This document shows, one piece after another, positions 55,327 to 64,000 of a stretch of DNA of 64,000 nt. Where the stretch lies: NCBI GenBank assembly GCA_030247575.1, contig JAOTRV010000002.1:1-64000 (forward strand), read 5' to 3'. This stretch comes from Sulfuritalea sp. Lineage in GTDB: Bacteria > Pseudomonadota > Gammaproteobacteria > Burkholderiales > Rhodocyclaceae. Position numbers and translations under genes: made by a program. How positions within the stretch are numbered: position 1 is the stretch's first letter; each line of letters starts with the position of its first letter. A model generated the notes under the pieces. That model ran no database searches, was not told where the DNA came from, and was given only the letters and a program-made list of their open reading frames with translations.

Positions 55327-55340
55327 TTGATCTAAATCAA
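55327..55340 (-). promoter_or_regulatory. FNR/Anr binding site upstream of the cox operon
   Basis: TTGAT-CTAA-ATCAA is a perfect palindromic match to the FNR/Anr box, 142 bases before the ctaC ATG in an AT-rich region. Both flanking genes run to the left, and the other neighbour (mpl) ends here, so the site must serve the cox operon. Repression of the aerobic oxidase under low oxygen is the simplest reading. Confidence 0.75.
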
Positions 55341-55511
55341 TTACAGCTAGAAATTATCGATATAAAAGATATGCGTTGCGCGAATGACGAATGCCCAATA
55401 TAACCGCATAATCAAAATGGCCTTTGGGGTCTGATCCGCGACATTGCCGGCACCGGGAGCGACTTCCCGCAGCGCCGGCGCGAAAGCGAAGCCAACAGGT
55501 CCGGCAGCCTG

Positions 55512-56873
55512 CTATGCGGCGAGAGCCGCCAGCAGCTTGTCATGCACGCCGCCGAAGCCGCCGTTGCTCATGATCAGCACCTGATCACCCTCGCGCGCAT
55601 CGGCCGCGACGGCAATCACCAGCATTTCCAGATCGTCGAAACTCTTGGCCTTGCTGCCCAGCGGCGCCAACGCCGTCGAGGTGTCCCAACCCAGATTGCG
55701 CGCATAGCAGTAGGTCGCATCGGCGTCGGCAAGGCTTTCCGGCAGTTGCGCCTTCATCGCGCCCAGTTTCATGGTGTTCGAGCGCGGCTCGAGGACCGCA
55801 AGGATTCTGGCCCGCCCGACACGCTGACGCAGGCCGGCGAGCGTGACGCGTATCGCCGTCGGATGATGGGCGAAATCGTCGATCACGGTCACGCCGCGCA
55901 CAGTGCCGCGCACTTCAAGCCGGCGCTTGATCCCGCTGAAGCTGGCCAACGCCTTGAGCCCGGCGGCCACAGGAACTCCGGCATGCCTTGCAGCGGCAAG
56001 CGCGGCAACGGCATTGTCCCGGTTGTGGGCTCCCGCGAGATCGAAGCAGTCGACCCGGCCCTGCGGTTTGCCGGCCAGACTCACCTCGAAGCCGCCGGCG
56101 GCATCCGGCTCCCCGGCCTGCCAGCCCTCGGTCCCGTTGAACCATTCGACCGGAGTCCAGCAACCACGGGCCAGTACGCGCTTCAGCGAGGCCTCCTGCG
56201 TGTTCGCCACGATCAGGCCATTCGGCGGCAAAGTTCTTACCAGATGATGGAATTGAGTCTCGATAGCTGCAAGATCATTGAAGATGTCTGCATGATCGAA
56301 CTCGAGATTGTTCAGGATCGTCGTCCGCGGCTGGTAATGCACGAACTTGGACCGCTTGTCGCAAAAGGCCGTGTCGTATTCGTCCGCCTCGATGACGAAG
56401 AACGGCGAATCAGCGCAGTTACCCGTCAATCGGGCCGAAACGCCAAAGCCTTGCGGCACGCCGCCGACCAGGAAAGACGGATTCAGCCCCGCCTCCTCGA
56501 GTATCCACGCCAGAAGCGAAGTCGTCGTCGTCTTGCCGTGCGTACCCGCCACACCCAGCACCCAGCGGCCGCGCAGAATATTCTCGGCCAGCCATTGCGG
56601 ACCGGAGACATAGGGCAAATTGCGCTCGAGAATAGATTCGAGCAGCGGGTTCCCGCGCGAAATCGCGTTGCCAATCACGAACAGATCCGGCTGGAGTGCC
56701 ACTTGATCGGCGCCGAACCCTTCCACCAGATCGATGCCCTGCTCGCGAAGCTGCGTGCTCATGGGCGGATAGACATTGGCATCGCAGCCGGTGACGCGAT
56801 GTCCCGCCGCACGCGCCAGAAGCGCGATGCCGCCCATGAAAGTGCCGCAGATGCCGAGGATGTGGATATGCAT
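55512..56873 (-). CDS. mpl: UDP-N-acetylmuramate:tripeptide ligase Mpl
   Basis: A 453-residue Mur-ligase-fold enzyme that recycles the murein tripeptide L-Ala-gamma-D-Glu-meso-DAP. HIHILGICGTFMGGIALLAR opens the Rossmann domain, GVAGTHGKTTTTSLLAWILE is the ATP loop, and VIDDFAHHPTAI and LEPRSNTMKLG are Mur-ligase motifs. It is transcribed alone, divergent from the next gene. Confidence 0.96.
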   Translation of the reverse strand: MHIHILGICGTFMGGIALLARAAGHRVTGCDANVYPPMSTQLREQGIDLVEGFGADQVALQPDLFVIGNAISRGNPLLESILERNLPYVSGPQWLAENILRGRWVLGVAGTHGKTTTTSLLAWILEEAGLNPSFLVGGVPQGFGVSARLTGNCADSPFFVIEADEYDTAFCDKRSKFVHYQPRTTILNNLEFDHADIFNDLAAIETQFHHLVRTLPPNGLIVANTQEASLKRVLARGCWTPVEWFNGTEGWQAGEPDAAGGFEVSLAGKPQGRVDCFDLAGAHNRDNAVAALAAARHAGVPVAAGLKALASFSGIKRRLEVRGTVRGVTVIDDFAHHPTAIRVTLAGLRQRVGRARILAVLEPRSNTMKLGAMKAQLPESLADADATYCYARNLGWDTSTALAPLGSKAKSFDDLEMLVIAVAADAREGDQVLIMSNGGFGGVHDKLLAALAA

Positions 56874-56981
56874 GTAACGGTTCCGTGAAATAATGCAGCG
56901 GATTCTATCCCGTCAAGGGATACCGTCCGCCGCCGCGAAGGCGGCGGACATAACCGCTCACTGCATTTGACGAAGCACGCC

Positions 56982-57587
56982 ATGCCACGCCGCAAGCCCG
57001 CCCCCTCCGCCGCCAGCCATCTGCGACGCGCCATTGCCTGTGCTGCGGCGCGCCTGATGGCCGAAGAAGGCATCGGCGACTACGGCACTGCCAAGCGCAA
57101 GGCAGCCCGCAGTCTGGGCGCCACGGATGCCGAGGCGCTGCCTACCAACGAAGAAATCGAAACCGAGCTGCGCGCCTGGCAGTCGCTCTATCAGGAAGAC
57201 GAGCAGCGCGAACGTGTGCACGATTTGCGCAGCACGGCGCTCGAGGTCATGCAATTGCTGTCCGAATTCAACCCCTACCTGACAGGCGGCGCGCTGGACG
57301 GCACCGCCGGCCGTTACTCGGCCGTAGAGATCGACTTGTACGCCGACAGCAGCAAAGATGTAGAGATTGCGCTGTTATCTCACGGCATCTCTTACGATAC
57401 GATGGATAACCGTCGTGCTGGCCTTGATGCCCAACTGCGCCTCGACTGGAACGACCTTCCCGTCCTGATCTCGGTTTACCCCCCGGTAGCGGAGCGCCAG
57501 CAGCCCAGGAATGCACATGGAGGACGGAGTCGTCAGCGCGTGCGTGCCGAAGCGGTACTGGAACTGCTGCGGGAGGGCCCGAAATGA
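56982..57587 (+). CDS. Conserved protein of unknown function next to mpl
   Basis: A 201-residue protein. The N-terminal helical module (ACAAARLMAEEGIGDYGTAK RKAA) has the look of a TetR/AcrR-like helix but no full helix-turn-helix. The middle (LRSTALEVMQLLSEFNPYLT) leads to an alpha/beta segment with VEIDLYADSSKDVEIALLSH and LDWNDLPVLISVYP, reminiscent of a minimal nucleotidyltransferase or its partner. There is no signal peptide. Its stop overlaps the start of a TlpA-like gene (ATGA). I do not recognise the function; the ATG at 56982 is a choice between it and a TTG 15 bases upstream. Confidence 0.6.
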   Translation: MPRRKPAPSAASHLRRAIACAAARLMAEEGIGDYGTAKRKAARSLGATDAEALPTNEEIETELRAWQSLYQEDEQRERVHDLRSTALEVMQLLSEFNPYLTGGALDGTAGRYSAVEIDLYADSSKDVEIALLSHGISYDTMDNRRAGLDAQLRLDWNDLPVLISVYPPVAERQQPRNAHGGRSRQRVRAEAVLELLREGPK

Positions 57588-58126
57588 AGCGTTCCTCGCT
57601 GGCCTGGCTGGCGCTTGCCGGCGCCACCCTGTTTGCCGCTGGCATCGGCTATCGGTTCGGGTTTCTGGGCAAAGGCGCGGAGGCGCCGCCCCCGGCAGCC
57701 CCTGAAATACCGATATTCGATCTGGTCCTGACCGATCTGAAGGGTCGACCGCAGAGCCTCGGTCAATGGCGCGGCAAGGTTCTGATCGTCAACTACTGGG
57801 CTACCTGGTGCCACCCCTGTCGCGAGGAAATGCCCGGCTTTTCGCGCCTGCAGGAGAAATATCGCGACAAGGGTATTCAATTTGTAGGCATCAGCATCGA
57901 TACCGCAGCCAAGATCGTCGAATTCCAGGAAAAAACTCCCGTTGTCTACCCTCTGCTGATCGGCGACATGGCGGTCATGGAAAACAGCGCCAAGCTGGGA
58001 AACACCCGACAGGCACTGCCTTTCACGGCAGTCTTCGACCGTCAGGGAAGGCTTTTTTCGACCAAACTGGGGCGTGTGGCCGAGCCCGAACTGGAACGCC
58101 AGCTGATCGAGCTGACAACACCCTAA
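57584..58126 (+). CDS. TlpA/ResA-like membrane-anchored thioredoxin
   Basis: A 180-residue protein with an uncleaved N-terminal helix ([20 protein letters not shown]), a short proline linker and a periplasmic thioredoxin fold. The redox motif is WCHPC in [20 protein letters not shown], and the cis-proline is in [12 protein letters not shown]. The family reduces disulfides in cytochrome c or oxidase maturation. It overlaps the preceding gene by four bases. Confidence 0.9.
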   Translation: MKRSSLAWLALAGATLFAAGIGYRFGFLGKGAEAPPPAAPEIPIFDLVLTDLKGRPQSLGQWRGKVLIVNYWATWCHPCREEMPGFSRLQEKYRDKGIQFVGISIDTAAKIVEFQEKTPVVYPLLIGDMAVMENSAKLGNTRQALPFTAVFDRQGRLFSTKLGRVAEPELERQLIELTTP

Positions 58127-58164
58127 CTGGACAAAGTGCGGGTATTTGCGGCAAACTTGCGGTC

Positions 58165-58653
58165 ATGACGAAGCAAAAACGCACCAAAGGCCAAGAGGGC
58201 AAGGGCTCGAATGACGCTGTTCTGGTGCTCCACGGGCCCAATCTCAACCTGCTCGGGACGCGCGAACCAGAGATTTACGGGCGCACGACCCTAGCCTCCA
58301 TCCACGCCGCAATGGAAGCCCGCGCCCGCGCTTTCGGGGTCCGGCTGGAGAGCTTCCAAAGCAACCATGAGGGCGAACTGATCGACCGGGTGCAGTCGGC
58401 CCGCGAGCAGGGGGTCCGTTTCATCATCATCAATCCGGCTGCCTATACCCATACCAGCGTTGCCTTGCGCGACGCCCTGGCGGCGGTGGCCATCCCTTTC
58501 ATCGAAGTGCATCTGTCGAACGTGCACGGCCGGGAGCCCTTCCGCCGGCACTCGTATTTTTCGGATATCGCCGTCGGCGTTATCTCCGGCCTTGGCGCAC
58601 AAGGCTATGAATTGGCGCTGGAAGCAGCGCTGGCGCGCCTGCGCCCTCTCTGA
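58165..58653 (+). CDS. aroQ: Type II 3-dehydroquinate dehydratase
   Basis: A 162-residue shikimate-pathway enzyme. [20 protein letters not shown] carries the catalytic tyrosine and arginine region, [17 protein letters not shown] the substrate pocket, and [20 protein letters not shown] the lid and histidine. The N-terminus is about 15 residues longer and more basic than usual. aroQ-accB-accC is a frequent order. Confidence 0.96.
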   Translation: MTKQKRTKGQEGKGSNDAVLVLHGPNLNLLGTREPEIYGRTTLASIHAAMEARARAFGVRLESFQSNHEGELIDRVQSAREQGVRFIIINPAAYTHTSVALRDALAAVAIPFIEVHLSNVHGREPFRRHSYFSDIAVGVISGLGAQGYELALEAALARLRPL

Positions 58654-58707
58654 ACCAACCGGAAAGTGTGGCGGCTGCGGCCGCAAATCCTAGATTGAGG
58701 AGTCCCC

Positions 58708-59163
<456 letters not shown>

Positions 59164-59165
59164 CC

Positions 59166-60530
59166 ATGTTCGGCAAGGTCCTTATTGCCAACCGCGGGGA
59201 GATCGCGCTGCGAATCCTGCGCGCCTGCCGCGAACTCGGCGTGCGCACGGTCGCCGTCCATTCCGAGGCCGACACCGAGGCGAAATACGTCAAGCTCGCC
59301 GATGAATCGGTCTGCATCGGCCCGGCTTCGTCCTCGCACAGCTACCTCAACATCCCCGCGATCATTTCCGCCGCCGAGGTCACCGATGCCGAGGCGATTC
59401 ACCCCGGCTACGGATTCCTGTCGGAAAACGCCGACTTCGCCGAGCGTGTCGAGAAATCCGGCTTTGCCTTCATCGGCCCGCGTCCCGAGACCATCCGCCT
59501 GATGGGCGACAAGGTCAGTGCCAAAAACGCCATGCGCGAGGCCGGGGTGCCCTGCGTGCCCGGTTCCGAAGGCGCCCTGCCCGACGACCCGAAGGAAATC
59601 GTCAAGATCGGCCGTGCCGTCGGCTACCCGGTGATCATCAAGGCCGCCGGCGGCGGCGGCGGGCGCGGCATGCGCGTGGTGCATACCGAAGCGGCGCTGC
59701 TCAACGCCGTCAACATGACCCGCAGCGAGGCCGGCGCCGCCTTCAACAACTCTACGGTATACATGGAGAAGTTCCTCGAGAATCCGCGCCACGTGGAAAT
59801 TCAGGTGCTCTCCGACGCCCATCGCAATTCGGTCTATCTGGGCGAGCGCGACTGCTCGATGCAGCGCCGGCACCAGAAGGTGATCGAGGAAGCCCCGGCG
59901 CCCGACATCAACCGCCGCGTCCTTACCCGCGTCGGCGACCGCTGCGCCGAAGCCTGCCGCCGCATCAACTACCGCGGCGCGGGAACCTTCGAGTTCCTCT
60001 ACGAGAACGGCGAATTCTATTTCATCGAGATGAACACCCGCGTCCAGGTCGAGCACCCGGTCACCGAACTGATTACCGGCATCGACATCGTGCAGGCGCA
60101 GATCCGCATCGCGGCCGGCGAAAAGCTCTGGTTCAAGCAGCGCGATGTCGAACTTCGCGGCCACGCCATCGAGTGCCGCATCAATGCCGAAGATCCCTTC
60201 AAGTTCACGCCCTCGCCGGGCAAGATCAACAACTGGCATCCGCCCGGCGGCCCCGGCATCCGCGTCGATTCCCACGCCTATTCCGGCTATACCGTGCCAC
60301 CGCACTACGACTCGATGATCGGCAAAGTGATCGCTTACGGCGACACGCGCGAGCAGGCCATCCGGCGCATGCGCATCGCCTTGTCGGAAATGATGGTGGA
60401 TGGCATCAAGACCAACATCCCGCTGCATCAGGACCTGATGCTGGACGCGCGTTTCATCAAGGGCGGCGCCAGCATCCACTACCTCGAAGAAAAGCTCGCC
60501 GCCAAGAGCGAAGCGACGAAGGGAAAGTAG
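59166..60530 (+). CDS. accC: Biotin carboxylase subunit of acetyl-CoA carboxylase
   Basis: A 454-residue ATP-grasp enzyme. [20 protein letters not shown] opens the biotin-carboxylase N-domain, [14 protein letters not shown] is the ATP glycine loop, and [19 protein letters not shown] and [14 protein letters not shown] are catalytic motifs. It carboxylates biotin on AccB at the first step of fatty-acid synthesis. Confidence 0.98.
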   Translation: MFGKVLIANRGEIALRILRACRELGVRTVAVHSEADTEAKYVKLADESVCIGPASSSHSYLNIPAIISAAEVTDAEAIHPGYGFLSENADFAERVEKSGFAFIGPRPETIRLMGDKVSAKNAMREAGVPCVPGSEGALPDDPKEIVKIGRAVGYPVIIKAAGGGGGRGMRVVHTEAALLNAVNMTRSEAGAAFNNSTVYMEKFLENPRHVEIQVLSDAHRNSVYLGERDCSMQRRHQKVIEEAPAPDINRRVLTRVGDRCAEACRRINYRGAGTFEFLYENGEFYFIEMNTRVQVEHPVTELITGIDIVQAQIRIAAGEKLWFKQRDVELRGHAIECRINAEDPFKFTPSPGKINNWHPPGGPGIRVDSHAYSGYTVPPHYDSMIGKVIAYGDTREQAIRRMRIALSEMMVDGIKTNIPLHQDLMLDARFIKGGASIHYLEEKLAAKSEATKGK

Positions 60531-60535
60531 GCGCC

Positions 60536-61471
60536 ATGTGGGTCAGCGTCGCCCTGGAGACCGACGCCGCGCACGCGGATGCGCTCTCCGAAGCGCTGAT
60601 GGCGGCCGGCGCCCTATCCGTCAGCGTCGAGGATGCGCAGGCGGGAACCGACGCGGAGACGCCGCAGTTCGGCGAGCCGGGCGGAGCGAACGACGAGCCC
60701 ATCGTCCCGCTGTGGAACCTGAGCCGCGTGGTGGCGCTGTTCGACCCGGGCGATGACCTGATCGGCCGCATCGCTGCCGCCACGGTGGCGGCCGGCATCG
60801 ACGACCTGCCCGAAATCGAACTGGACGAGGTGGCCGAACAGGACTGGGTGCGGCTCACCCAGTCGCAATTCGATCCGATCCGGGTCAACGACCGCCTCTG
60901 GATCGTTCCCTCCTGGCATGCGGCACCCGATCCGGAGGCCATCAATCTGGTGCTCGATCCCGGCCTGGCCTTCGGCACCGGATCGCATCCGACGACCTTC
61001 CTCTGCCTGCAGTGGCTGACCGAAACCCTGCGCGGCGGGGAGGCATTGCTCGACTACGGCTGCGGCTCGGGCATCCTCGCCATCGCCGCGGCCAAGCTCG
61101 GCGCCCGGTCGGTGCTGGGCGTAGACATCGATGACAATGCCCTGATCGCCGCCCGCGACAATGCCGCCAACAACGGCGTGACGCTGGAGCTGCGCCACTC
61201 GCGGGAAGCGCTGGACGAGCGCTTCGACATCGTGGTCGCCAACATCCTGACGAACCCGCTCTGCGTGCTCGCGCCGCTCTTGGCCGGACGTCTCGCCCCC
61301 GGAGGCCGCATCGCTCTGTCCGGCGTACTGACCGTCCAGGCGAAACTGGTCATCGCCGCCTACGCGCCGCTGATCGCACTGCGGGTGGGCGCCGAAAAGG
61401 ACGGCTGGGTGCGCCTCGAGGGGCAATGCTCGGCAGGCCTGGAATTCCCCGTCGGAGGCGGGCAATGCTGA
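60536..61471 (+). CDS. prmA: Ribosomal protein L11 methyltransferase
   Basis: A 311-residue SAM-dependent enzyme that trimethylates L11. LDPGLAFGTGSHPTTFLCLQ and LLDYGCGSGILAIAAAKLGA are the PrmA substrate and SAM motifs, and VVANILTNPL is the catalytic NxxxxP-like region. The insert after residue 35 (acidic, QAGTDAETPQFGE) is variable in the family. It follows accC after five bases and overlaps the next gene. Confidence 0.95.
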   Translation: MWVSVALETDAAHADALSEALMAAGALSVSVEDAQAGTDAETPQFGEPGGANDEPIVPLWNLSRVVALFDPGDDLIGRIAAATVAAGIDDLPEIELDEVAEQDWVRLTQSQFDPIRVNDRLWIVPSWHAAPDPEAINLVLDPGLAFGTGSHPTTFLCLQWLTETLRGGEALLDYGCGSGILAIAAAKLGARSVLGVDIDDNALIAARDNAANNGVTLELRHSREALDERFDIVVANILTNPLCVLAPLLAGRLAPGGRIALSGVLTVQAKLVIAAYAPLIALRVGAEKDGWVRLEGQCSAGLEFPVGGGQC

Positions 61472-62349
61472 CCCGCTGCCCGGCCTGCGCAACGCACTTT
61501 CGCATCACGCCCGCGCAGCTCAAGGCACGCGCCGGCAGCGTGCGTTGCGGCGCATGCCAGCACGTATTCAACGCCCTCGACAGTCTGGTCGAGGAACCGG
61601 TCGTGGTGGCCGCACCGGCGATACCCGAGCCGGCACAGCAGGCCCTTGGCGCTGCGATGCCCGATGAAATCGCCGTGTCGCCAGCGTCTACTCCCGAGCT
61701 GGCGGAGGAAGCACCGCAAGACATCGCGACACTGACCCCCGAAGTCCGGGAACCGTCGATCCCGGAACTGGCGGAAACCGTCCGGCCCGACGCCGATACC
61801 GATGCCGACAAGGACGTAGAGGAGAGCCTCGCGGAAGACCGCGCCGGAATCCTTCCCGAGCCGCCCCCGCCGCCGCGCCGCTGGCCGTGGGTGATCGGCA
61901 GCCTGGTCGCCCTCGCGGCGCTCGGCCTGCAGGCGGCGCTGGCCTTCCGCACCGAACTGGCAGTGGTATGGCCGCAAACCAGACCGACGCTGGCCGCCCT
62001 GTGCGAACCGGCCGGCTGCGAAGTCGGCCTGCCGGCCAAGGTCGCACTGGTGGGCATCGAGGCGTCCGATCTGCATCCCGACAGCGAGCGCAAAGGTCGC
62101 CTGATCCTGACCGCGACACTGAAGAATCGTGCCCCGTTCGCGCAGACCTTTCCCCATCTCGAACTGACGCTGACCGACACGGAGGACAAGGCGGTCGCGC
62201 GCAAGGTTCTGGCGCCGGCAGACTATCTGCCGCCGGGTACGCCCCTCCCGCAGGGCATGCACCCCGGCGCGGACATTGCGGTCGTGGTCGGCATCGACTC
62301 CGGCGAATTGCCGGCCAGCGGTTACCGCCTCTATCTTTTCTATCCCTGA
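61465..62349 (+). CDS. DUF3426 zinc-ribbon membrane protein
   Basis: A 294-residue protein. The MJ0042-type zinc ribbon at the N-terminus reads TRCPACATHFRITPAQL..VRCGACQHVFNAL. An acidic linker of about 120 residues contains a repeat copy ([10 protein letters not shown]). One membrane helix (WVIGSLVALAALGLQAALAF) and the periplasmic DUF3426 domain (ASDLHPDSERKGRLILTATL) follow. It is conserved beside prmA in betaproteobacteria; function unknown. The ATG lies inside the prmA end. Confidence 0.88.
   Translation: MLTRCPACATHFRITPAQLKARAGSVRCGACQHVFNALDSLVEEPVVVAAPAIPEPAQQALGAAMPDEIAVSPASTPELAEEAPQDIATLTPEVREPSIPELAETVRPDADTDADKDVEESLAEDRAGILPEPPPPPRRWPWVIGSLVALAALGLQAALAFRTELAVVWPQTRPTLAALCEPAGCEVGLPAKVALVGIEASDLHPDSERKGRLILTATLKNRAPFAQTFPHLELTLTDTEDKAVARKVLAPADYLPPGTPLPQGMHPGADIAVVVGIDSGELPASGYRLYLFYP
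61671..61699 (+). repeat. Dispersed PAST/VDAG repeat, copy 8
   Basis: Core GCCAGCGTCTACTC preceded by CGCCGTGTC. It is inside the acidic linker of the DUF3426 protein and is read as AVSPASTPE. It matches copy 1 almost base for base. Confidence 0.75.
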
Positions 62350-62366
62350 CTTTCCAGAAAGCTAGC

Positions 62367-63302
62367 ATGAAGACACTCATTTGCGGATCGATGGCGTACG
62401 ACACCATCATGGTATTCGGCGATCGATTCAAGAATCACATCCTGCCCGAGCAGATCCACATCCTCAATGTCGCCTTTCTGGTACCCGACATGCGGCGCGA
62501 GTTCGGCGGCTGCGCCGGCAACATCGCCTACAACCTCAAACTGCTGGGCGGCGAGCCGCTGATCATGGCGACCGTCGGCGACGACAGCGGCCCTTACATG
62601 TACCGCCTCACCCAACTCGGTCTGGAGGCCACCCACGTCAGGGACGTGCCCGGCACGTTCACGGCGCAGGCCTTCATCACCACCGACCTCGACGACAACC
62701 AGATCACCGCCTTCCATCCCGGCGCCATGACCCAGTCGCATCAGAACAAGGTCACGGATGCGCGCAACGTGAGCCTCGGCATCATTTCGCCCGACGGCCG
62801 CGACGGCATGCTGCAGCATGCCAGGGAGTTCCGCGATGCGCACATTCCCTTCATTTTCGATCCGGGCCAGGGCCTGCCGATGTTCGACGGCGAAGATCTC
62901 ATGAACTTCCTGAAACTTGCCGATTACTGCACGGTCAACGACTACGAAGCCAAGCTGCTGATGGAGCGTACCGGGCGCACGCTGGAGCAGTTGGCCGGCA
63001 CCGTGGAGGCGTTGATCGTGACTTTGGGCGGCAATGGATCGCACATTTACAGCAATGGCCGCCGCATTGAAATTCCCGTGGCTGCACCGGAAGCGCTGAT
63101 CGATCCGACCGGTTGCGGCGATGCCTACCGCGCCGGCCTGCTTTACGGTATCGGCAAGGGCTGGGAATGGGAAAAGACGGGACGCCTGGCTTCGCTGATG
63201 GGTTCGCTCAAGATCGCCCACCGCGGCGGACAGAATCACAAGCTGACGCGCGACGAGATCGGCACACGTTACAAGGCGACGTTCGGCGACAATCTCTGGT
63301 AA
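62367..63302 (+). CDS. PfkB-family carbohydrate or nucleoside kinase
   Basis: A 311-residue ribokinase-fold enzyme. MKTLICGSMAYDTIMVFGDR, EFGGCAGNIAYNLKLLGG and the catalytic LIDPTGCGDAYRAGLLYG (anion hole and base aspartate) are present. Relatives in the accC-prmA context are often labelled adenosine kinase, but the substrate cannot be fixed from motifs alone. It follows the DUF3426 gene after 17 bases. Confidence 0.88.
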   Translation: MKTLICGSMAYDTIMVFGDRFKNHILPEQIHILNVAFLVPDMRREFGGCAGNIAYNLKLLGGEPLIMATVGDDSGPYMYRLTQLGLEATHVRDVPGTFTAQAFITTDLDDNQITAFHPGAMTQSHQNKVTDARNVSLGIISPDGRDGMLQHAREFRDAHIPFIFDPGQGLPMFDGEDLMNFLKLADYCTVNDYEAKLLMERTGRTLEQLAGTVEALIVTLGGNGSHIYSNGRRIEIPVAAPEALIDPTGCGDAYRAGLLYGIGKGWEWEKTGRLASLMGSLKIAHRGGQNHKLTRDEIGTRYKATFGDNLW

Positions 63303-63322
63303 GTTTTGGTGAAGGGAATTTC

Positions 63323-63784
63323 ATGAACGGCTTGCGCTTGTTTGCTGTCACGCTGGCGGCTGCCGCGACGGTCGCACTACCCGGCTGTGCCGGCAGCCAG
63401 TCCGGTTCGGCCTACTCCCGCTCCCAGACCCGCGGCGAGATGCACGTTCGCATGGGAGTCATCGAGTCGGTGCGGACGGTGATGATCGAAGGCACGCAAT
63501 CCGGTGTCGGTGCCGCAGCGGGTGCCGTGGTCGGAGGTGTTGCCGGCAGCGACATCGGGCACGGCAAGGGGTCGACGGTGGGTTCGGTGCTCGGCGCCGT
63601 GCTCGGCGGCGTGGCCGGCCAGGCCATTGAAGAAAGGACGACCAAAAAGGACGGTCTGGAAATCACGGTAAAGCTGGATAGCGGCCAGATCATCGCCGTG
63701 ACTCAGGAAGCCGATGAACAGTTCCGTGCCGGCGAGCGGGTGCGGGTGTTGTCCGGCAGCGGAGCGACGCGGGTATCGCATTGA
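63323..63784 (+). CDS. Glycine-zipper (SlyB/2TM-type) outer-membrane lipoprotein
   Basis: A 153-residue lipoprotein. The signal peptide ends in LPGC. A polar segment (VRMGVIESVRTVMIEG) precedes two glycine-zipper helices (AAAGAVVGGVAGSDIGHGKG and VGSVLGAVLGGVAGQAIEER). The C-terminal beta segment ends in ERVRVLSGSGATRVSH. Such proteins stabilise the outer membrane and are often PhoP- or stress-regulated. AAGGGAA precedes the ATG. Confidence 0.9.
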   Translation: MNGLRLFAVTLAAAATVALPGCAGSQSGSAYSRSQTRGEMHVRMGVIESVRTVMIEGTQSGVGAAAGAVVGGVAGSDIGHGKGSTVGSVLGAVLGGVAGQAIEERTTKKDGLEITVKLDSGQIIAVTQEADEQFRAGERVRVLSGSGATRVSH

Positions 63785-63790
63785 AGCAAT

Positions 63791-63823
63791 GATCTTGTCA
63801 GCCGGTAACCGTCTGACAAGATC
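63791..63823. terminator. Stem-loop between convergent genes
   Basis: GATCTTGTCAG (63791-63801) pairs perfectly with CTGACAAGATC (63813-63823) around an 11-base loop, between the convergent lipoprotein and apaH genes. No long T run follows on either side, so it may be a processing or bidirectional termination hairpin. Confidence 0.6.
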
Positions 63824-63828
63824 CCGCT

Positions 63829-64000
63829 TCAATCCCAGCCTGAGGGCTTGGCCTGTTGCGGGCAGGGCTGGCGAAATACGCGGCGGTCTTCCAGACGCAC
63901 CGCAGTGAGGCAACCACCCCAGAGGCAGCCGGTGTCGAGCGCAAGGATATTGGCCTCGTCGCGAAAACCCAGCGCCGACCAGTGGCCGCAGACAATCGCG
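63829..64000 (-). CDS. apaH: Bis(5'-nucleosyl)-tetraphosphatase ApaH, C-terminal part
   Basis: The last 56 residues of a symmetrical Ap4A hydrolase; the gene continues past the right edge. [20 protein letters not shown] and [20 protein letters not shown] are the conserved C-terminal ApaH segments, followed by CPQQAKP and the stop at 63829. A longer open frame on the same strand across this region is a shadow in another frame. Confidence 0.9.
   Translation of the reverse strand, partial: AIVCGHWSALGFRDEANILALDTGCLWGGCLTAVRLEDRRVFRQPCPQQAKPSGWD

Overview
The window comes from a GC-rich betaproteobacterium, most likely of the Rhodocyclales/Sterolibacterium type. The evidence is family content and gene order typical of that class: ahcY-holin-metF behind an SAH riboswitch, TPR-lolB-ispE-tRNA-Gln-prs-rplY-pth-ychF, ftsY-ftsE-ftsX-rpoH, a cox operon with CtaG, DUF2970 and DUF2909 proteins, and accB-accC-prmA-DUF3426-pfkB. 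The species is an inference; nothing here names it.

Layout. Positions 1-2403 are the end of an integrated element: a probable IS21-type terminus, a tyrosine recombinase, an excisionase-like protein, a Cro/C1-type repressor on a divergent promoter, and four TGGGCAC integrase-arm-like repeats spaced exactly 11 bp apart, abutting the 3' end of an initiator tRNA-Met gene that was probably the target. Positions 2465-5257 are the methyl-cycle operon (ahcY, a small membrane protein, metF) behind an SAH riboswitch. Positions 5254-10136 are a TonB receptor, a periplasmic binding protein and a hybrid histidine kinase with a degenerate receiver. Two EamA permeases, a HerA-like ATPase, a YebC/PmpR regulator and a secreted peroxiredoxin follow.

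Positions 15049-28167 form one long co-directional block holding ruvCAB, ybgC, the tol-pal genes and queE. Four unrelated glycosyltransferase genes and a radical SAM/SPASM gene are wedged singly or in pairs between conserved neighbours (ruvC|ruvA, ruvA|ruvB, ruvB|ybgC, tolQ|tolR), mostly with overlapping start and stop codons. This is the most unusual gene arrangement here.

Positions 28182-47260 hold translation, isoprenoid, lipoprotein-sorting, DNA-repair, M16 peptidase and cell-division genes and rpoH. The rpoH promoter lies inside a perfect CIRCE operator. Positions 47310-55340 hold a caa3-type cytochrome oxidase operon on the minus strand with a perfect FNR/Anr box upstream. Its sco1 gene is broken, and no heme A synthase gene is present where one is usually found. 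Positions 55512-64000 hold mpl, a TlpA-like thioredoxin, aroQ, accBC, prmA, a DUF3426 protein, a PfkB kinase, a glycine-zipper lipoprotein and the end of apaH.

Across the whole window a short repeat (core GCCRGCGTCKACTC) occurs eight times in both orientations. Six copies are inside genes, always in a linker or signal-peptide junction and always read in one of two frames (PAST or VDAG). It resembles a protein-coding dispersed element and is the best candidate for something undescribed. A second, hairpin-forming intergenic family (right arm GGCARGGGGGTG) occurs three times.
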